Origin: Metridium senile
Taxonomy: Eukaryota; Cnidaria; Anthozoa; Actiniaria; Metridiidae
Assembly: GCA_949775045.1 (NCBI GenBank)
Contig: OX459104.1
Location: forward strand, 124,001-188,000
Direction: 5' to 3'
DNA: 64,000 bases
In this document: piece after piece, positions 52,012 through 60,925 of the stretch
Position numbering within the stretch: the first letter of the stretch is position 1
Layout: every line of letters begins with the position of its first letter
Translations under genes and position numbers: made by a program
Notes under the pieces: model-generated
What the model saw: the letters and a program-made list of their open reading frames with translations, nothing else
Databases searched by the model: none
What the model was told of the DNA's origin: nothing

Positions 52012-55000
52012 CCACCACTATTATTATCATCATCATCATCATCATTATCACCATCATCATGATCATCATCATCACCACTATAATCATCATCATCATCATC
52101 ATTATCACCACCATCATCATCATCATCATCATCCCCACTATCATCATCATGTCCTTACCGTCCTCGTCAGTCTTCACATAAACACATCTACTAACATTTC
52201 CTTCGCCGCTGACAGTGATCACCATTACGCGTGCGCAGTAGGTTGTAAACTTCTTCAACCCTGTCAACTCCACCCAAGGTGTGGTTACATTGACTTTGAT
52301 AGTATCTTGAGATGTATTAAGTATCACGTGATAGCCGATGGTATTTGGTGAAGACAGCAATGTCCACGATACAATTATTGATGTAGAACTAGTATTGTAG
52401 GCTGTTATGTTTGCTGGTGGAACAAGATTACCTACATAAGGATATGAACTATCATTAGTAAATAGTAAGAACCCAGGTGTAAGCGATGATGGTTGATTGT
52501 GATGATTGTGTGTAGTCTTGAGAGAGACTGATATGTTTAGTATCTTATGTTTGAATAGTTTGGTATAAGTGATGATGATGGTGAATTGTGGTCATCTGGG
52601 TATGTGTATTGCTGCTGTTAAATGCTAAACGATTTAGAAAGAGCGTAGATGCCCACTAAGACCGAAAAGATATTAAAACGTCTTAAAATGCGATTTTCAA
52701 GGTCCAAGAAATTCAGTCATAAGTCACTTAGGGTTAGGTAAGGTAAGTGAGCAATGGTCTATGCTGATTGGAAAGAAGTCAAAATAAGTATCAGACAACT
52801 GGGGATCGAACTTGGAAAGCTGCGCAACCAAACTATACTTGTATCGAAAGTAAATGTCACGTGTAATGCCCCATAATACCTTGCAGTCGTTTGCACGGAC
52901 GGATTCGTCTCATCCCATGACCAGGTCTTCTAGAACAACTGATCATTGATGGAATGTTATTATAACCAATACACTGGCCTTTAAGGAACTCGCCATTTGG
53001 CTTGAACACTGGATGGTAAGGCATGTCGTAGCTAGGCAACAAACTTGAGCACGTGATATTAAGAACATTGTATATAGGTAGTGCGCTGACTGGCAGGTCG
53101 TGATGTCTGCTGGCGCAAATATATAGACCTATGGATGAGCAGGCCTGGTCGCATGAGTTGTTAAATGGAGCCAGAATATACTTAACATCTAGAATGATAA
53201 CAATAATGGTTATGATGACGATGGTAATAATGATGATAGTGATGATGGTGATGATGGTGATGATGGTGATGATGGTGATGATAGTGATGATGGTGATGAT
53301 GGTGATGATGGTGATGATGGTGATGATGGTGATGATGGTGATGATGGTGATGATGGTGATGATGGTGATGATGGTGATGATGGTGATGGCGATGGTGGTG
53401 GTGATGATGGTGATGATGATGATGATGATGGTGATACTGATGATGATGATGATGATGGCGATGATGATGATGATGATGGTGATACTGATGGTGATGGTGA
53501 TGATGATGGTGATACTGATGATGATGATGGCGATGGTGATGATGATGGTGATGGTGATACTGATGATGATGATGTTGATGATAATAATGATGATGATGTT
53601 ATAATGATGACTGAATTATGGTGCTATGGTGATATAACAATGATAATTATGGTAAGATGATGATAATTTAGATATTAATGATGATAATAAAAATGATGCT
53701 CGTTTAAGATATGTTATTTATTCTGATTTTTTACCCGAACATGACAACGTATTAGCACAGACTTTTGTCTCGTTCCAGGCCATCGATGTTACATCGGTTT
53801 TCACGCTCACGACAACAGGGTTGGTTACACAGGCCCGATGTCTGATCACGTGACCAACACCACATGTTGTGCTGCAGGGTTGCCATGGTAGCCATTCACC
53901 AAGGAGACGTACATTAGTATTCCATACGGTCTTGTTCCCTGATGAAAGATGGATATCAGAACAGAACAGAACAGAACAGAACAGAACAGAACAGAACAGA
54001 GCAGAACAGAACAGAACAGAACAGAACAGAACAGAGCAGAACAGAACAGAACAGAACAGAACAGCACAGCACAGCACAGCACAGCACAGCACAGCACAGC
54101 ACAGAGAACAGCACAGCACAGCACAGCACAGCACAGCACAGCACAGCACAGCACAGAGAACAGCACAGCACAGCACAGCACAGCACAGCACAGCACAGCA
54201 CAGCACAGCACAGCACAGCACAGCACAGCACAGCACAGCACAGAACAGAACAGAGAACAGCACAGCACAGCACAGCACAGCACAGCACAGCACAGCACAG
54301 CACAGCACAGCACAGCACAGCACAGCACAGCACAGCACAGCACAGCACAGCACAGCACACAGCACAGCACAGAGAACAGCACAGCACAGCACAGAGAACA
54401 ACACAGCACAGCACAGCACAGCACAGAGAACAACACAGCACAGCACAGCACAGCACAGCACAGCACAGCACAGGACACAGCACAGCACAGGACACAGCGC
54501 AGCACAGAGAACAACACAGCACAGAGAACAACACAGCACAGAGAACAGCACAGAACAGAGAACAGCACAGAACAGAACAGAACAGATTTACCTGGGTCGT
54601 ATATAATAAGGTTATCACGTGATATCAGACTCCAAGTCAGTGATCCTGGTGTTTTCACTTTCAAGTCCATCCAGTCCGTTCCAGTTCCGTCAGAATGAAG
54701 CACTTCCAGAAAGTATGGTGAGTTCTTATTGAGATAAACAGTCGATGATGCAGCTGTGCTAGAAATAGAAAGAGCAACACAGTCCACACTAGTTTAAACG
54801 CTAGTTATCGTACATTTTTACACCAATTATTTCCTTAAAAACACTGATGCAGTCCACACTAGTTTAACCGCTAGTTGTCGTTCATTTTTACACCAATTAT
54901 TTCCTTAGAAACACTGACGCAGTCCACACTAGTTTAACCGCTAGTTATCGTACATTTTTACTGCAATTGTTTTTTTCGTAACACTGACGCAGTCCACCGC

Positions 55001-55731
55001 TAGTTTAACCGCTAGTTATTGTACATTTTTACTCCAATTGTTGTCATGGTAACACTGACGCAGTCCACACTAGTTTAACCGCTAGTTTGACTACCCTATA
55101 CTTTTTATCGTACCGATATATTAAATCTCGCTTACTAACCCTTCTATATCCAAATGCATGGCAGTTCCTGACGGGCTTGTTAGTTTAACCTCACACATCC
55201 AATTACATGAACAACTAAAAGAATAAGAACCGTTGATTGACAGCACTAGGTAGGCTGTTAACCGCTGACCAAAACGATTGTCGTAATTCCTCGGTACCGT
55301 AAAAGTATGTTGGGTTTTTGTGTAGGTCGGGTTGTCAGGGTAACGTGGATCTGTCCTCATGTCATCTAATGACCCAGGACTGGCGATGTTTAACCAGATA
55401 TCATGTCTGACACCCTTGATCCCTGCACAATTAAGGGAGATAAATAAATAGATGGATGGATGGATGGATGGATGGATGGATGGATGGATGGATGGATGGA
55501 TGAATGGATGAATGGATGAATGGATGAATGAATGAATGAACGAGTGAATAGATGAGTGAATGGATGAATGGATGAGTGAATGAATGAATGGATGAATGAA
55601 CGGACGGACGAACGGACGAACGAACGAGCGAATAGATGAGAATTAGGAGAGTATATACCTTCATTGATGCAAGACACCACATTCATGGTTGCTAAGCAAC
55701 AATTTAAGCACCCAAGTACGACAATAACTTT
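45365..55731 (-). CDS. PA14-TSP1-FN3 receptor with ionotropic glutamate receptor core and K+ filter
   Basis: Fifteen exons join in one frame: 55731-55659, 55422-55140, 54758-54592, 53938-53735, 53188-52880, 52431-52159, 51103-50807, 49807-49548, 49012-48869, 48719-48625, 48470-48311, 48016-47950, 47121-46850, 46444-46279 and 45537-45365. The sum is 2943 bases, giving 980 residues and a stop. Residues ~1-20 are hydrophobic, 25-175 PA14, 176-242 TSP1, 243-345 Cys-rich, 346-535 two FN3 domains, ~540-645 ligand-binding S1, ~650-670 TM1, 671-705 pore with TMTTIGYGD, ~714-742 TM3, ~750-868 S2, 889-911 TM4, then a short basic tail. The channel core follows glutamate-receptor topology, while the filter is that of a potassium channel. 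By inference it is a plasma-membrane, ligand-gated K+ channel whose ectodomain may bind matrix or carbohydrate. The start Met is probably in an unseen upstream exon. The canonical ligand-binding Arg is not evident, so the ligand is unknown. Confidence 0.85.
45588..46276. repeat. GAT/GCTGTT microsatellite in intron 14
   Basis: About 690 bases of ATGATGATGCTGTTG-type units (12-15 bases) begin with a GGT run. They fill most of the intron between exons 14 and 15. Both strands stay open (Met/Leu runs on plus, Gln/His or Ser/Thr runs on minus), which is a by-product of the repeat. Confidence 0.9.
46279..46444 (-). CDS. Receptor exon 14: TM4
   Basis: The acceptor is TTTGTGTTTCAG and the donor GCAACAG/GTATCT. 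A linker NDVPGYSGWMQIDFLNPSND leads to the membrane helix MFLMVIVLLSCLLVFAIVCG, with the positive stop RKR after it. The frame stays open past the donor into a microsatellite coding Gln/His runs. That read-through is rejected because splicing to exon 15 restores a normal tail in phase. Confidence 0.88.
46509..46846. repeat. CAGCA/AAG-type microsatellite in intron 13
   Basis: About 340 bases of CAGCA, CAGCAAAG and CATCA pieces lie between exons 13 and 14 and reach to within a few bases of the exon 13 donor. Confidence 0.88.
46850..47121 (-). CDS. Receptor exon 13: main part of S2
   Basis: The acceptor is TTGCTATAG and the donor ATGAAG/GTATGG. The segment QVLYEALHHGQLDTAILDMH followed by TAWHY matches the S2 stretch in which an acidic residue (here D of AILD) binds the ligand amino group in glutamate and NMDA receptors. 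EFTYGVLVCGNAKVLLPYIN then matches the YGIA...L strand, followed by an amphipathic helix ending LRQIEDNNQNMK. It runs from phase 1 to 0. Confidence 0.82.
47122..47949. mobile_element. Intron 12 with two inverted-repeat elements
   Basis: About 47165-47297 is a copy of the MITE at 58771: it has AAACAAAGTGTATTAGTTAA at the left and GATACACTAAAGT...GGTTATTGAGAACCGCTCT at the right. To its right, 47585-47705 forms an inverted repeat with imperfect 40-base arms (TTCTTTATCGGCAAATACAG and the complement of CTGTATTTGACGATAAAGAA). A partial third MITE copy lies near 47865-47935. No coding sequence is seen. Confidence 0.65.
47950..48016 (-). CDS. Receptor exon 12: start of S2
   Basis: The acceptor is CTTTTTTCAG and the donor AAGCCAG/GTAATT. 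The short exon encodes IGFVEGSLEQKIASQIYITN followed by KP. It corresponds to the S2 segment starting G-x-x-x-G-S in ionotropic receptors, where backbone and hydroxyl groups contact the ligand. It runs from phase 0 to 1. Confidence 0.8.
48211..48350 (-). repeat. Exon-11 donor triplicated (47 bp unit)
   Basis: A 47-base unit holding the last coding bases of exon 11 (GATGATATCGTCATTGACAA) and its GTAAT donor occurs three times in tandem. Only the first donor keeps the frame. Using either of the next two adds 47 or 94 bases, and translation would meet VIK and a stop at once. Confidence 0.85.
48311..48470 (-). CDS. Receptor exon 11: end of filter and TM3
   Basis: The acceptor is TTATGTTTCAG and the donor ATGAAG/GTAATA. 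The exon completes GYGDRVPRSPAGRVLSVVWS and continues with the inner helix FIGIVLISLLTSALTTTLTV, then NDDIVIDKG. YGD plus R-x-P-x-S-x-x-GR is potassium-channel-like. LTSALTTTLTV stands where glutamate receptors have SYTANLAAFLTV. The donor end is copied twice more just downstream (see repeat at 48211). Confidence 0.9.
48480..48624. repeat. GAT-rich microsatellite in intron 10
   Basis: Short GATGAGG, GGTGGT and GATGAT tracts occupy the intron that splits the K+ filter. The whole intron (48471-48624) is 154 bases. Confidence 0.8.
48625..48719 (-). CDS. Receptor exon 10: pore helix and first half of K+ filter
   Basis: The acceptor is ATAAAACAG and the donor ATCGG/GTAAGG. The exon encodes a turret with DCSKNKDQFPASF, then the pore helix QEAFWWSFVTMTTIG. 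FWW-x-x-V-T-M-T-T-I/V-G is the pore-helix and filter sequence of voltage-gated-type potassium channels. It replaces the Q/R-site loop of cation-selective glutamate receptors. The intron splits the first filter glycine codon (phase 2). Confidence 0.92.
48869..49012 (-). CDS. Receptor exon 9: end of S1 and TM1
   Basis: The acceptor is GATCATCAG, chosen over the nearby CTTCCAG because only it keeps the frame; the donor is CTTTTG/GTAGGT. LPGFVLFRKP matches the S1-to-M1 stretch LGISILYRKP of glutamate receptors. A pre-helix MVYARRLAWSVFQCW follows, then the membrane segment PLFIVNISMALLAGILIWLL. The exon is phase 0 to 0. Confidence 0.85.
49040..49547. repeat. ATC microsatellites of intron 8 with hairpin
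   Basis: ATC/ATT tracts at 49040-49124 and 49265-49545 flank a small transposon. At 49378-49502 lies a long hairpin: AAGTATCAATAGCATATCAT and the following ~35 bases are repeated in inverse orientation, apart from short insertions. The same TATCAATA...ATAACAGTATTATCAT segment appears once more near 49027-49060. Confidence 0.85.
49125..49259. mobile_element. 135 bp MITE with TSD
   Basis: Terminal inverted repeats CAGGGCCGTAGCAC at 49125 and GTGCTACGGCCCTG ending at 49259 bound a 135-base element. Direct CATGT copies at 49120-49124 and 49260-49264 fit a 5 bp target duplication. CAGGG ends recall hAT elements, but those usually make 8 bp duplications, so the superfamily is open. It is non-coding. 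Confidence 0.8.
49548..49807 (-). CDS. Receptor exon 8: ligand-binding half S1
   Basis: The acceptor is TTTGTTTCAG and the donor GTCAAG/GTATGT. The exon encodes WWLKPPYTLTNNF, then SGLIPLALTRIIDSICSGC, YNMTYVFCN, ELLEKTADFLLPSRDS and VYVPMVK. KPPYT and the ADFLLP-like strand match the start and end of S1 in ionotropic glutamate receptors (PPxx...; ADxxxxP). The segment where T-x-x-x-R normally holds the alpha-carboxylate-binding Arg reads SRDSNIPVGSVYVP, with no Arg in register. The exon runs from phase 1 to phase 0. Confidence 0.75.
49820..50777. repeat. CAGT tetranucleotide array in intron 7
   Basis: About 950 bases of CAGT repeats are interrupted at semi-regular spacing by CGGTAAGT and CTGT variants. 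Because a tetranucleotide cycles through all frames, it leaves long Ser/Val/Gln open frames on the plus strand that are not genes. Confidence 0.95.
50807..51103 (-). CDS. Receptor exon 7: fibronectin type III domain 2
   Basis: The acceptor is TATCATACAG, directly downstream of a LINE tail; the donor is AAATG/GTAAAT. The exon begins PDKPPCSLHVLPTSPWSVKV and continues with TWSPVP, GVIVGYRIKG, the tyrosine-corner segment GLNASTTYCFTILATTRKG and a C-terminal strand. The FN3 core W, Y and L-x-x-x-T-x-Y residues are all present. It is a class 1-1 exon. This domain abuts the ligand-binding region. Confidence 0.87.
51104..51870 (-). mobile_element. 5'-truncated CR1/L2-like LINE in intron 6
   Basis: A minus-strand open frame (51836-51231, about 200 residues) is the C-terminal part of a non-LTR retrotransposon reverse-transcriptase ORF. 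It shows HVNSVCKSAFFSVRNIGRIR, the strand LVHAFITSKLDFCNSLLLGL, LQRVQNTAARLVTG, LHWLPI and NRVFAAAAPRLWNTLPLPIR. The catalytic YADD region upstream is missing, so the copy is 5' truncated (dead on arrival). It ends in an ATT-type tail that abuts the acceptor of receptor exon 7. Confidence 0.88.
51877..52152. repeat. ATC microsatellite in intron 6
   Basis: About 275 bases of ATC and ACC triplets sit between the truncated LINE and the donor of receptor exon 6. Confidence 0.9.
52159..52431 (-). CDS. Receptor exon 6: fibronectin type III domain 1
   Basis: The acceptor is CTTATGTAG and the donor GACG/GTAAGG. The residues PPANITAYNTSSTSIIVSWT open an FN3 fold. TIGYHVIL follows, then the LTGLKKFTTYCARVMVITVS strand pair with the tyrosine-corner motif L-x-x-x-T-x-Y, then GEGNVSRCVYVKT. 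Length is about 90 residues, normal for FN3. It is a class 1-1 exon with several N-glycosylation sequons. Confidence 0.85.
52432..52879. other. Receptor intron 5
   Basis: This intron of about 450 bases has only short GATGATGGTG tracts and is otherwise unique. No gene or element is recognised. Confidence 0.6.
52880..53188 (-). CDS. Receptor exon 5: cysteine-rich module
   Basis: The acceptor is CATTCTAG and the donor TGCAAG/GTATTA. The exon encodes about 103 residues with Cys at NSCDQACSSIG, YICAS, NITCSS, GQCIG, ISCSR and RPCKR, plus N-glycosylation sequons NNS and NIT. The spacing (SC-x3-C-x3-GL, later C, then SC and R-R-x-RPC) resembles the cysteine-rich C-terminal segment of GlcNAc-transferase V enzymes, but no catalytic domain accompanies it. 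The resemblance is from memory and weak. It is a class 1-1 exon. Confidence 0.65.
53200..53620. repeat. GATGGTGAT microsatellite in intron 4
   Basis: About 400 bases of nearly pure GATGATGGT repeats occur near 53230-53390, then degrade into GATGAT and GATACT mixtures. Confidence 0.92.
53735..53938 (-). CDS. Receptor exon 4: thrombospondin type 1 repeat
   Basis: The acceptor is TTTCATCAG and the donor TTCGG/GTAAAA. The exon contains EWLPWQPCSTTCGVGHVIRH followed by RAC, and later VCANTLSCSG. WxxWxxCSxTCGxG with the basic ladder and six cysteines is the TSP1 signature; the tryptophans are the usual C-mannosylation sites. It is a class 1-1 exon. In animals this module binds glycosaminoglycans and matrix proteins. 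Confidence 0.9.
53960..54587. repeat. CAGAA/CAGCA pentanucleotide array in intron 3
   Basis: A CAGAA block (53960-54062) switches abruptly to CAGCA, with CAGAGAA interruptions, and returns to CAGAA at the end. It reaches within ten bases of the exon 3 donor. All frames on both strands are open here; none is a gene. Confidence 0.95.
54592..54758 (-). CDS. Receptor exon 3: PA14 domain, last part
   Basis: The acceptor is ATTTCTAG and the donor CCCAG/GTAAAT. The exon encodes SSTVYLNKNSPYFLEVLHSD, then GTGTDWMDLKVKTPG and DNLIIYDPG. The strand YYLE-V-H-E-x-x-G-x-D in PA14 domains corresponds to PYFLEVLHSDGTGTD here. It joins exon 2 in phase 2 and ends in phase 1. Confidence 0.8.
54774..55095. repeat. 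70 bp tandem repeat in intron 2
   Basis: There are four and a half copies of a ~70-base unit with CAGTCCACACTAGTTTAACC, GCTAGTTATCGTACATTTTT and CCAATTATTTCC. The copies start at about 54780, 54850, 54920, 54990 and 55061. Confidence 0.9.
55140..55422 (-). CDS. Receptor exon 2: PA14 domain, first part
   Basis: The acceptor is TTGTGCAG and the donor GAAGG/GTTAGTAAG. A second possible donor, GTAAGC, lies four bases downstream, but it breaks the phase with exon 3. The exon encodes GVRHDIWLNI, then PRYPDNPTYT, a segment NYDNRFGQRLTAYLVL and NGSYSFS with Cys-rich CSCNWMCEVKL. This is the PA14 pattern: conserved W-x-x-I, YP-x-x-P, D-N-x-x-G-x-R and a GY/AYL strand, then the G-x-Y-x-F strand. PA14 domains in animals occur in fibrocystin-type and polydomain surface proteins and often bind carbohydrate. 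Confidence 0.8.
55441..55640. repeat. GGAT tetranucleotide array in intron 1
   Basis: GATG repeats drift into GAATGAAT and GAACGGAC variants and fill the intron between exons 1 and 2. The Ser/Ile/His frames on the minus strand are repeat products. Confidence 0.92.
55659..55731 (-). CDS. Receptor exon 1 found: signal-peptide end
   Basis: The acceptor is a poly-T tract followed by ATCAG; the donor is GAAG/GTATAT. In frame it encodes KVIVVLGCLNCCLATMNVVS and a few more residues, a hydrophobic run like the end of a signal peptide. No in-frame ATG precedes it, so the true start should lie in an upstream exon. Initiation at the internal ATG (complement of 55683-55685) would lose most of the hydrophobic segment. 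It ends in phase 1. Confidence 0.6.
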
Positions 55732-56224
55732 CTGATAAAAAAAAAAAAAACATTTTAAATCAATGACTCTTATGGTAACTTATACACCGTATAAAAGAGT
55801 GTTACTTACTGACATTTAGGACGTTAATCAATCGTCAAAGCAAGTCGAACCACTATTTTGATTTGAACAAAGGATTAACGTCCTAAAGCATTATGGTTTA
55901 CCTCAAGATGTCGATGACCCATTTTATTGGAACCACATTATATTAGAGAGCTACAAGTCCAATAATGTAATGTTGTTCGTAGATTTTGCACCGCTTATAT
56001 CAAGATACATATACGTATATGTTATGTCTATCGCTTGTGTCGACAGGCAATACCAACTTAATGATCGAGGCGTCATTTCTCTCAACGTAGGTGTTACATC
56101 ACCAATTCTCTATTAATTTTAATAATTCAGAAGATCAACAACCAATGAAAGCACGCTATTTGGGTCACGTGGATGTGTTTTGAAATTTAATGAAACACGA
56201 GTTGAAAGTCTTTTCAATATTTTT
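55732..56224. other. Upstream region of receptor gene
   Basis: AT-rich unique sequence upstream of the first exon found. It should include the missing start exon or the promoter, but I could not place either. A poly-A/T tract lies at 55737-55750. Confidence 0.5.
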
Positions 56225-56480
56225 TTTACTAGTAGTAATAATAATAATAATAATAAATTTATAGCTCTATACGAAGTCTCAAAGCTTTACAAAATACTAA
56301 TGGAATATTTAAATTACAATGCGTAATAAATTAAACATCTAGCTAGTTAAAAAAATTAAAATCGGTTAAATGTTTTCTCGAGTTTAGGAACTCTAATGAA
56401 ACATTGTTAATTGTTCTTAGCCTTAGAAAGCGCGTTTTTACAAAACTCAGGGCTCATATAACTGTATTCATACGGCTCCC
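56225..56480 (-). mobile_element. Truncated LINE 3' end
   Basis: On the minus strand, the final bases of an ORF (VKTRFLRLRTINNVSLEFLN, then SRKHLTDFN) are followed by a 3' untranslated stretch with TTTTGTAAAGCTTTGAGACT and an ATT-repeat tail ending at 56225. The tail and the TTGTAAAGC motif resemble those of the LINE in intron 6, so it is a related family. Confidence 0.7.
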
Positions 56481-56487
56481 TTATAGA

Positions 56488-56590
56488 GGGCAAACACTAT
56501 ATCCATGAAATAGAATAAAATTGCTACTGTGGAATAGATCGCAAACACTATATCCATGAAATAAAATCAAATTGCTTCTGTGGAATAGTT
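56488..56590. repeat. ~50 bp direct duplication
   Basis: Two adjacent copies contain GCAAACACTATATCCATGAA, followed by an AAATTGCT(A/T)CTGTGGAATAG end. No function is seen. Confidence 0.8.
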
Positions 56591-56592
56591 CT

Positions 56593-56705
56593 TATTTAGT
56601 GACTGTTAGTCACTATCAAAGACAAGTAAAGTTGTAATGACGTATTGTTGCTTTTTGTATTTGATGTTTCTGGTTGTAGGATACTGACTAAAAAGTCACT
56701 AAATA
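56593..56705. mobile_element. Candidate 113 bp MITE
   Basis: TATTTAGTGACT at 56593 and its complement AGTCACTAAATA ending at 56705 bound a short non-coding stretch. No clear target duplication was found. Confidence 0.45.
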
Positions 56706-58318
<1,613 letters not shown>

Positions 58319-58770
58319 TGTTGGACACTGTAGATGAAATCAATAATTATTAAACCTGACCACATCAGTGCTGTAGTTGATTCATGGCTTATGCTGTCAT
58401 ATTTCAGATGGTCAGGGCAGATAAACAAACTTAACTTTCGCGTATATAGAGACTTCATTGGATATTTTGTCATTGTTCTACTTTGGCACAACTATGGCCT
58501 CTAGTTTTGCCGGTGTGTTGATATCATTCTCTATCATCAGGTTCTGTTCTATAGAGAAGAACCGTGTCTTGTAGCATATCAAAACTGCGACATTTAGTTA
58601 AGTTCTAAACGATTTTAGTTTTTGGGAGTAAGAACATATTAATATATATTTAGATTGTTTATACTTCTAGATCTTAGTTTATGAATTGTCTGATAAAGAT
58701 ATAGTTCGTTTCTAGCTAATTTGAAACTGTAAACAGTACGTACAGAAACTATATGAAAGAGTTGTTCTCA
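58319..58770. other. Region upstream of GPCR
   Basis: Unique sequence. If the acceptor at 58327 is used, this is intron. No upstream exon or promoter was identified. Confidence 0.5.
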
Positions 58771-58893
58771 TTAACCCGTGAAACAAAGTGTATTAGTTAA
58801 AGTGTAATAGTCAAATAACAACAAAAAAAGAACACAATGGAATTAAGGTGCATTAAAGAGTGATACACTAAAGTGTGATTCACGGGTTATTAA
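58771..58893. mobile_element. MITE family copy, ~120 bp
   Basis: TTAACCCGTGAA at the left and TTCACGGGTTATTAA at the right are terminal inverted repeats. The pairing extends outward (GTTCTCATTAACCC versus GGTTCTTAATAACCC). A related, more diverged copy lies in receptor intron 12 near 47165-47297. Confidence 0.7.
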
Positions 58894-59756
58894 GAACCGT
58901 TCTAGTTCGATACACGATAATAAAACCTAATTATTTCACTACAAACGGTAGAAATATTAGTGTTTTACATACCACTGTTGACGCGGCTATATGTCGTCTC
59001 GAGGTCAAGACTAGACGCTGTGCACACGATGTGCTGTTACTGTTTGACATATCAAAACCTCATTCATAATTCATAAACATTTTACAAAAGAAGTCGTGAC
59101 GCATGTTTTAAATCTTTAATTTACACAATCTTTAACCTGGATTTTCTCTTAACAAACACTCATTAATTGATTTTTTCTACAAAAACCAAAAATATAGGAA
59201 GTAGTTGTTGAAGCCGTTCAATACACTCGCATATTATATATCGTACTTATATATATATCGTACACAAATAATCATCCAATCACATCTCCGTATTTTAGTC
59301 ACGTGGCGATCCATTATTTTGCGATATTGGACAGCAACATTATGGCAGATATTTAAGTCTCGATTTCAATATTAGACAAATAGTGGGGTAATACTGGACT
59401 AAAATATTCTGCCATAAAGGGCACGGAGAAATCTATTTTACAGTTGAGACGACGATTTTTTTCCACGTCGTCGAATTTATTTATCGATTTTATTTATTTC
59501 AATATTTATACAGGAAGTCTAATTTAGCGAAACGATAGTTTAAATGCAGTCCTGATAGTACAGATACATATACAAAACTCTTTAAAAAACAACGACAAAC
59601 GTAGTTTAGATATCCGTTAAAATCCCCGGCGAAAGGAACCTGAGATGATGATAGATATGCAGGTGTAGTGTACATGATCAGTCAAAACCGAACTAAATAC
59701 GCTCGTATAAAGCCACAAAAATCAATATGAAACGATCCAGCATTTATACACTCTAA
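58894..59756. other. Unique intergenic sequence
   Basis: No repeat, RNA gene or credible coding region was seen. A 64-codon open frame at 58875-59069 begins in the MITE and has no recognisable features. Confidence 0.5.
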
Positions 59757-60630
59757 GCATAGCTGCATAACACAGGTTGCTTTCGGGACCTTATACGCTC
59801 TTAGTATAGCATAACACAGGTTGCCTTCGGGACCTTATACGCTCTTAGTATAGCATAACACAGGTTGCCATCGGGACTTTATACGCCCTTAGTATAGCAT
59901 AACACAGGTTGCCATCGGGACTTTATACGCCCTTAGTATAGCATAACACAGGTTGCCTTCGGGACCTTATACGCTCTTAGTATAGCATAACACAGGTTGC
60001 CATCGGGACTTTATACGCCCTTAGTATAGCATAACACAGGCTGCCATCGGGACTTTATACGCCCTTATAGTATAGCATAACACAGGCTGCCATCGGGACC
60101 TTATACCGGCACTCTTAGTATAGCATAACACAGGTTGCCATCGGGACTTTATACACTCCTATAGTATAGCATAACACAGGTTGCCTTCGGGACCTTATAC
60201 CCTCTTGGTATAGCATAACACAGGTTGCCTTCGGGACCTTATACCCTCTTAGTATAGCATAACACAGGTTGCCATCGGGACCTTATATCCCTCTTAGTAT
60301 AGCATAACACAGGTTGCCATCGGGACCTTATATCCCTCTTAGTATAGCATAACACAGGTTGCCATCGGGACCTTATATCCCTCTTAGTATAGCATAACAC
60401 AGGTTGCCATCGGGACCTTATATCCCTCTTAGTATAGCATAACACAGGTTGCCATCGGGACCTTATACCCTCTTAGTATAGCATTACACAGGTTGCCATC
60501 GGGACTTTATACACTCTTAGTATGGCATAACACAGGTTGCCTTCGGGACTTTATACACTCTTAGTATGGCATAACACAGGTTGCCTTCGGGACCTTATAC
60601 ACTCTTATAGTATAGTATATAACACAGGTT
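59757..60630. repeat. 45 bp minisatellite
   Basis: About 19 copies of a 44-46 base unit contain CTTAGTATAGCATAACACAG, GTTGCC(A/T)TCGGGAC and TTATA. Five identical 45-base copies at about 60245-60440 keep a minus-strand frame open; this is a repeat product. Confidence 0.93.
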
Positions 60631-60685
60631 TGTACTCAGCATATTTAATCTAGAGGATATCGTTTCCTGTGTGATCGATATCCTA

Positions 60686-60925
60686 GATAGGGTGTGGTCC
60701 AAAAGGATACCAAGGTAATTGAATAGATAGAGTGTGGTCCAAAAGGATACCAAGGTAATTGAATAGATAGGGTGTGGTCCAAAAGGATACCAAGGTAATT
60801 GAATAGATAGGGTGTGGTCCAAAAGGATACCAAGGTAAATGAATAGATAGGGTGTGGTCCAAAAGGATACCAAGGTAATTGAATAGATAGGGTGTGGTCC
60901 AAAAGGATACCAAGGTAATTGAATT
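60686..60925. repeat. 40 bp minisatellite
   Basis: Six copies of GATAGGGTGTGGTCCAAAAG plus GATACCAAGGTAATTGAATA occur, nearly identical. The array ends directly at the left inverted repeat of the element at 60918-61866. Confidence 0.94.

Noticed and set aside
53131..53604. Met-Val-rich plus-strand open frame
   Set aside because: It is a GATGGT microsatellite in intron 4, antisense to the gene.
53718..54787. Long open frames of Cys-Ala-Val-Leu or Ser-Thr-Ala-Gln-His on both strands
   Set aside because: They come from the CAGAA/CAGCA pentanucleotide; the true exons 3 and 4 lie at the edges with splice sites.
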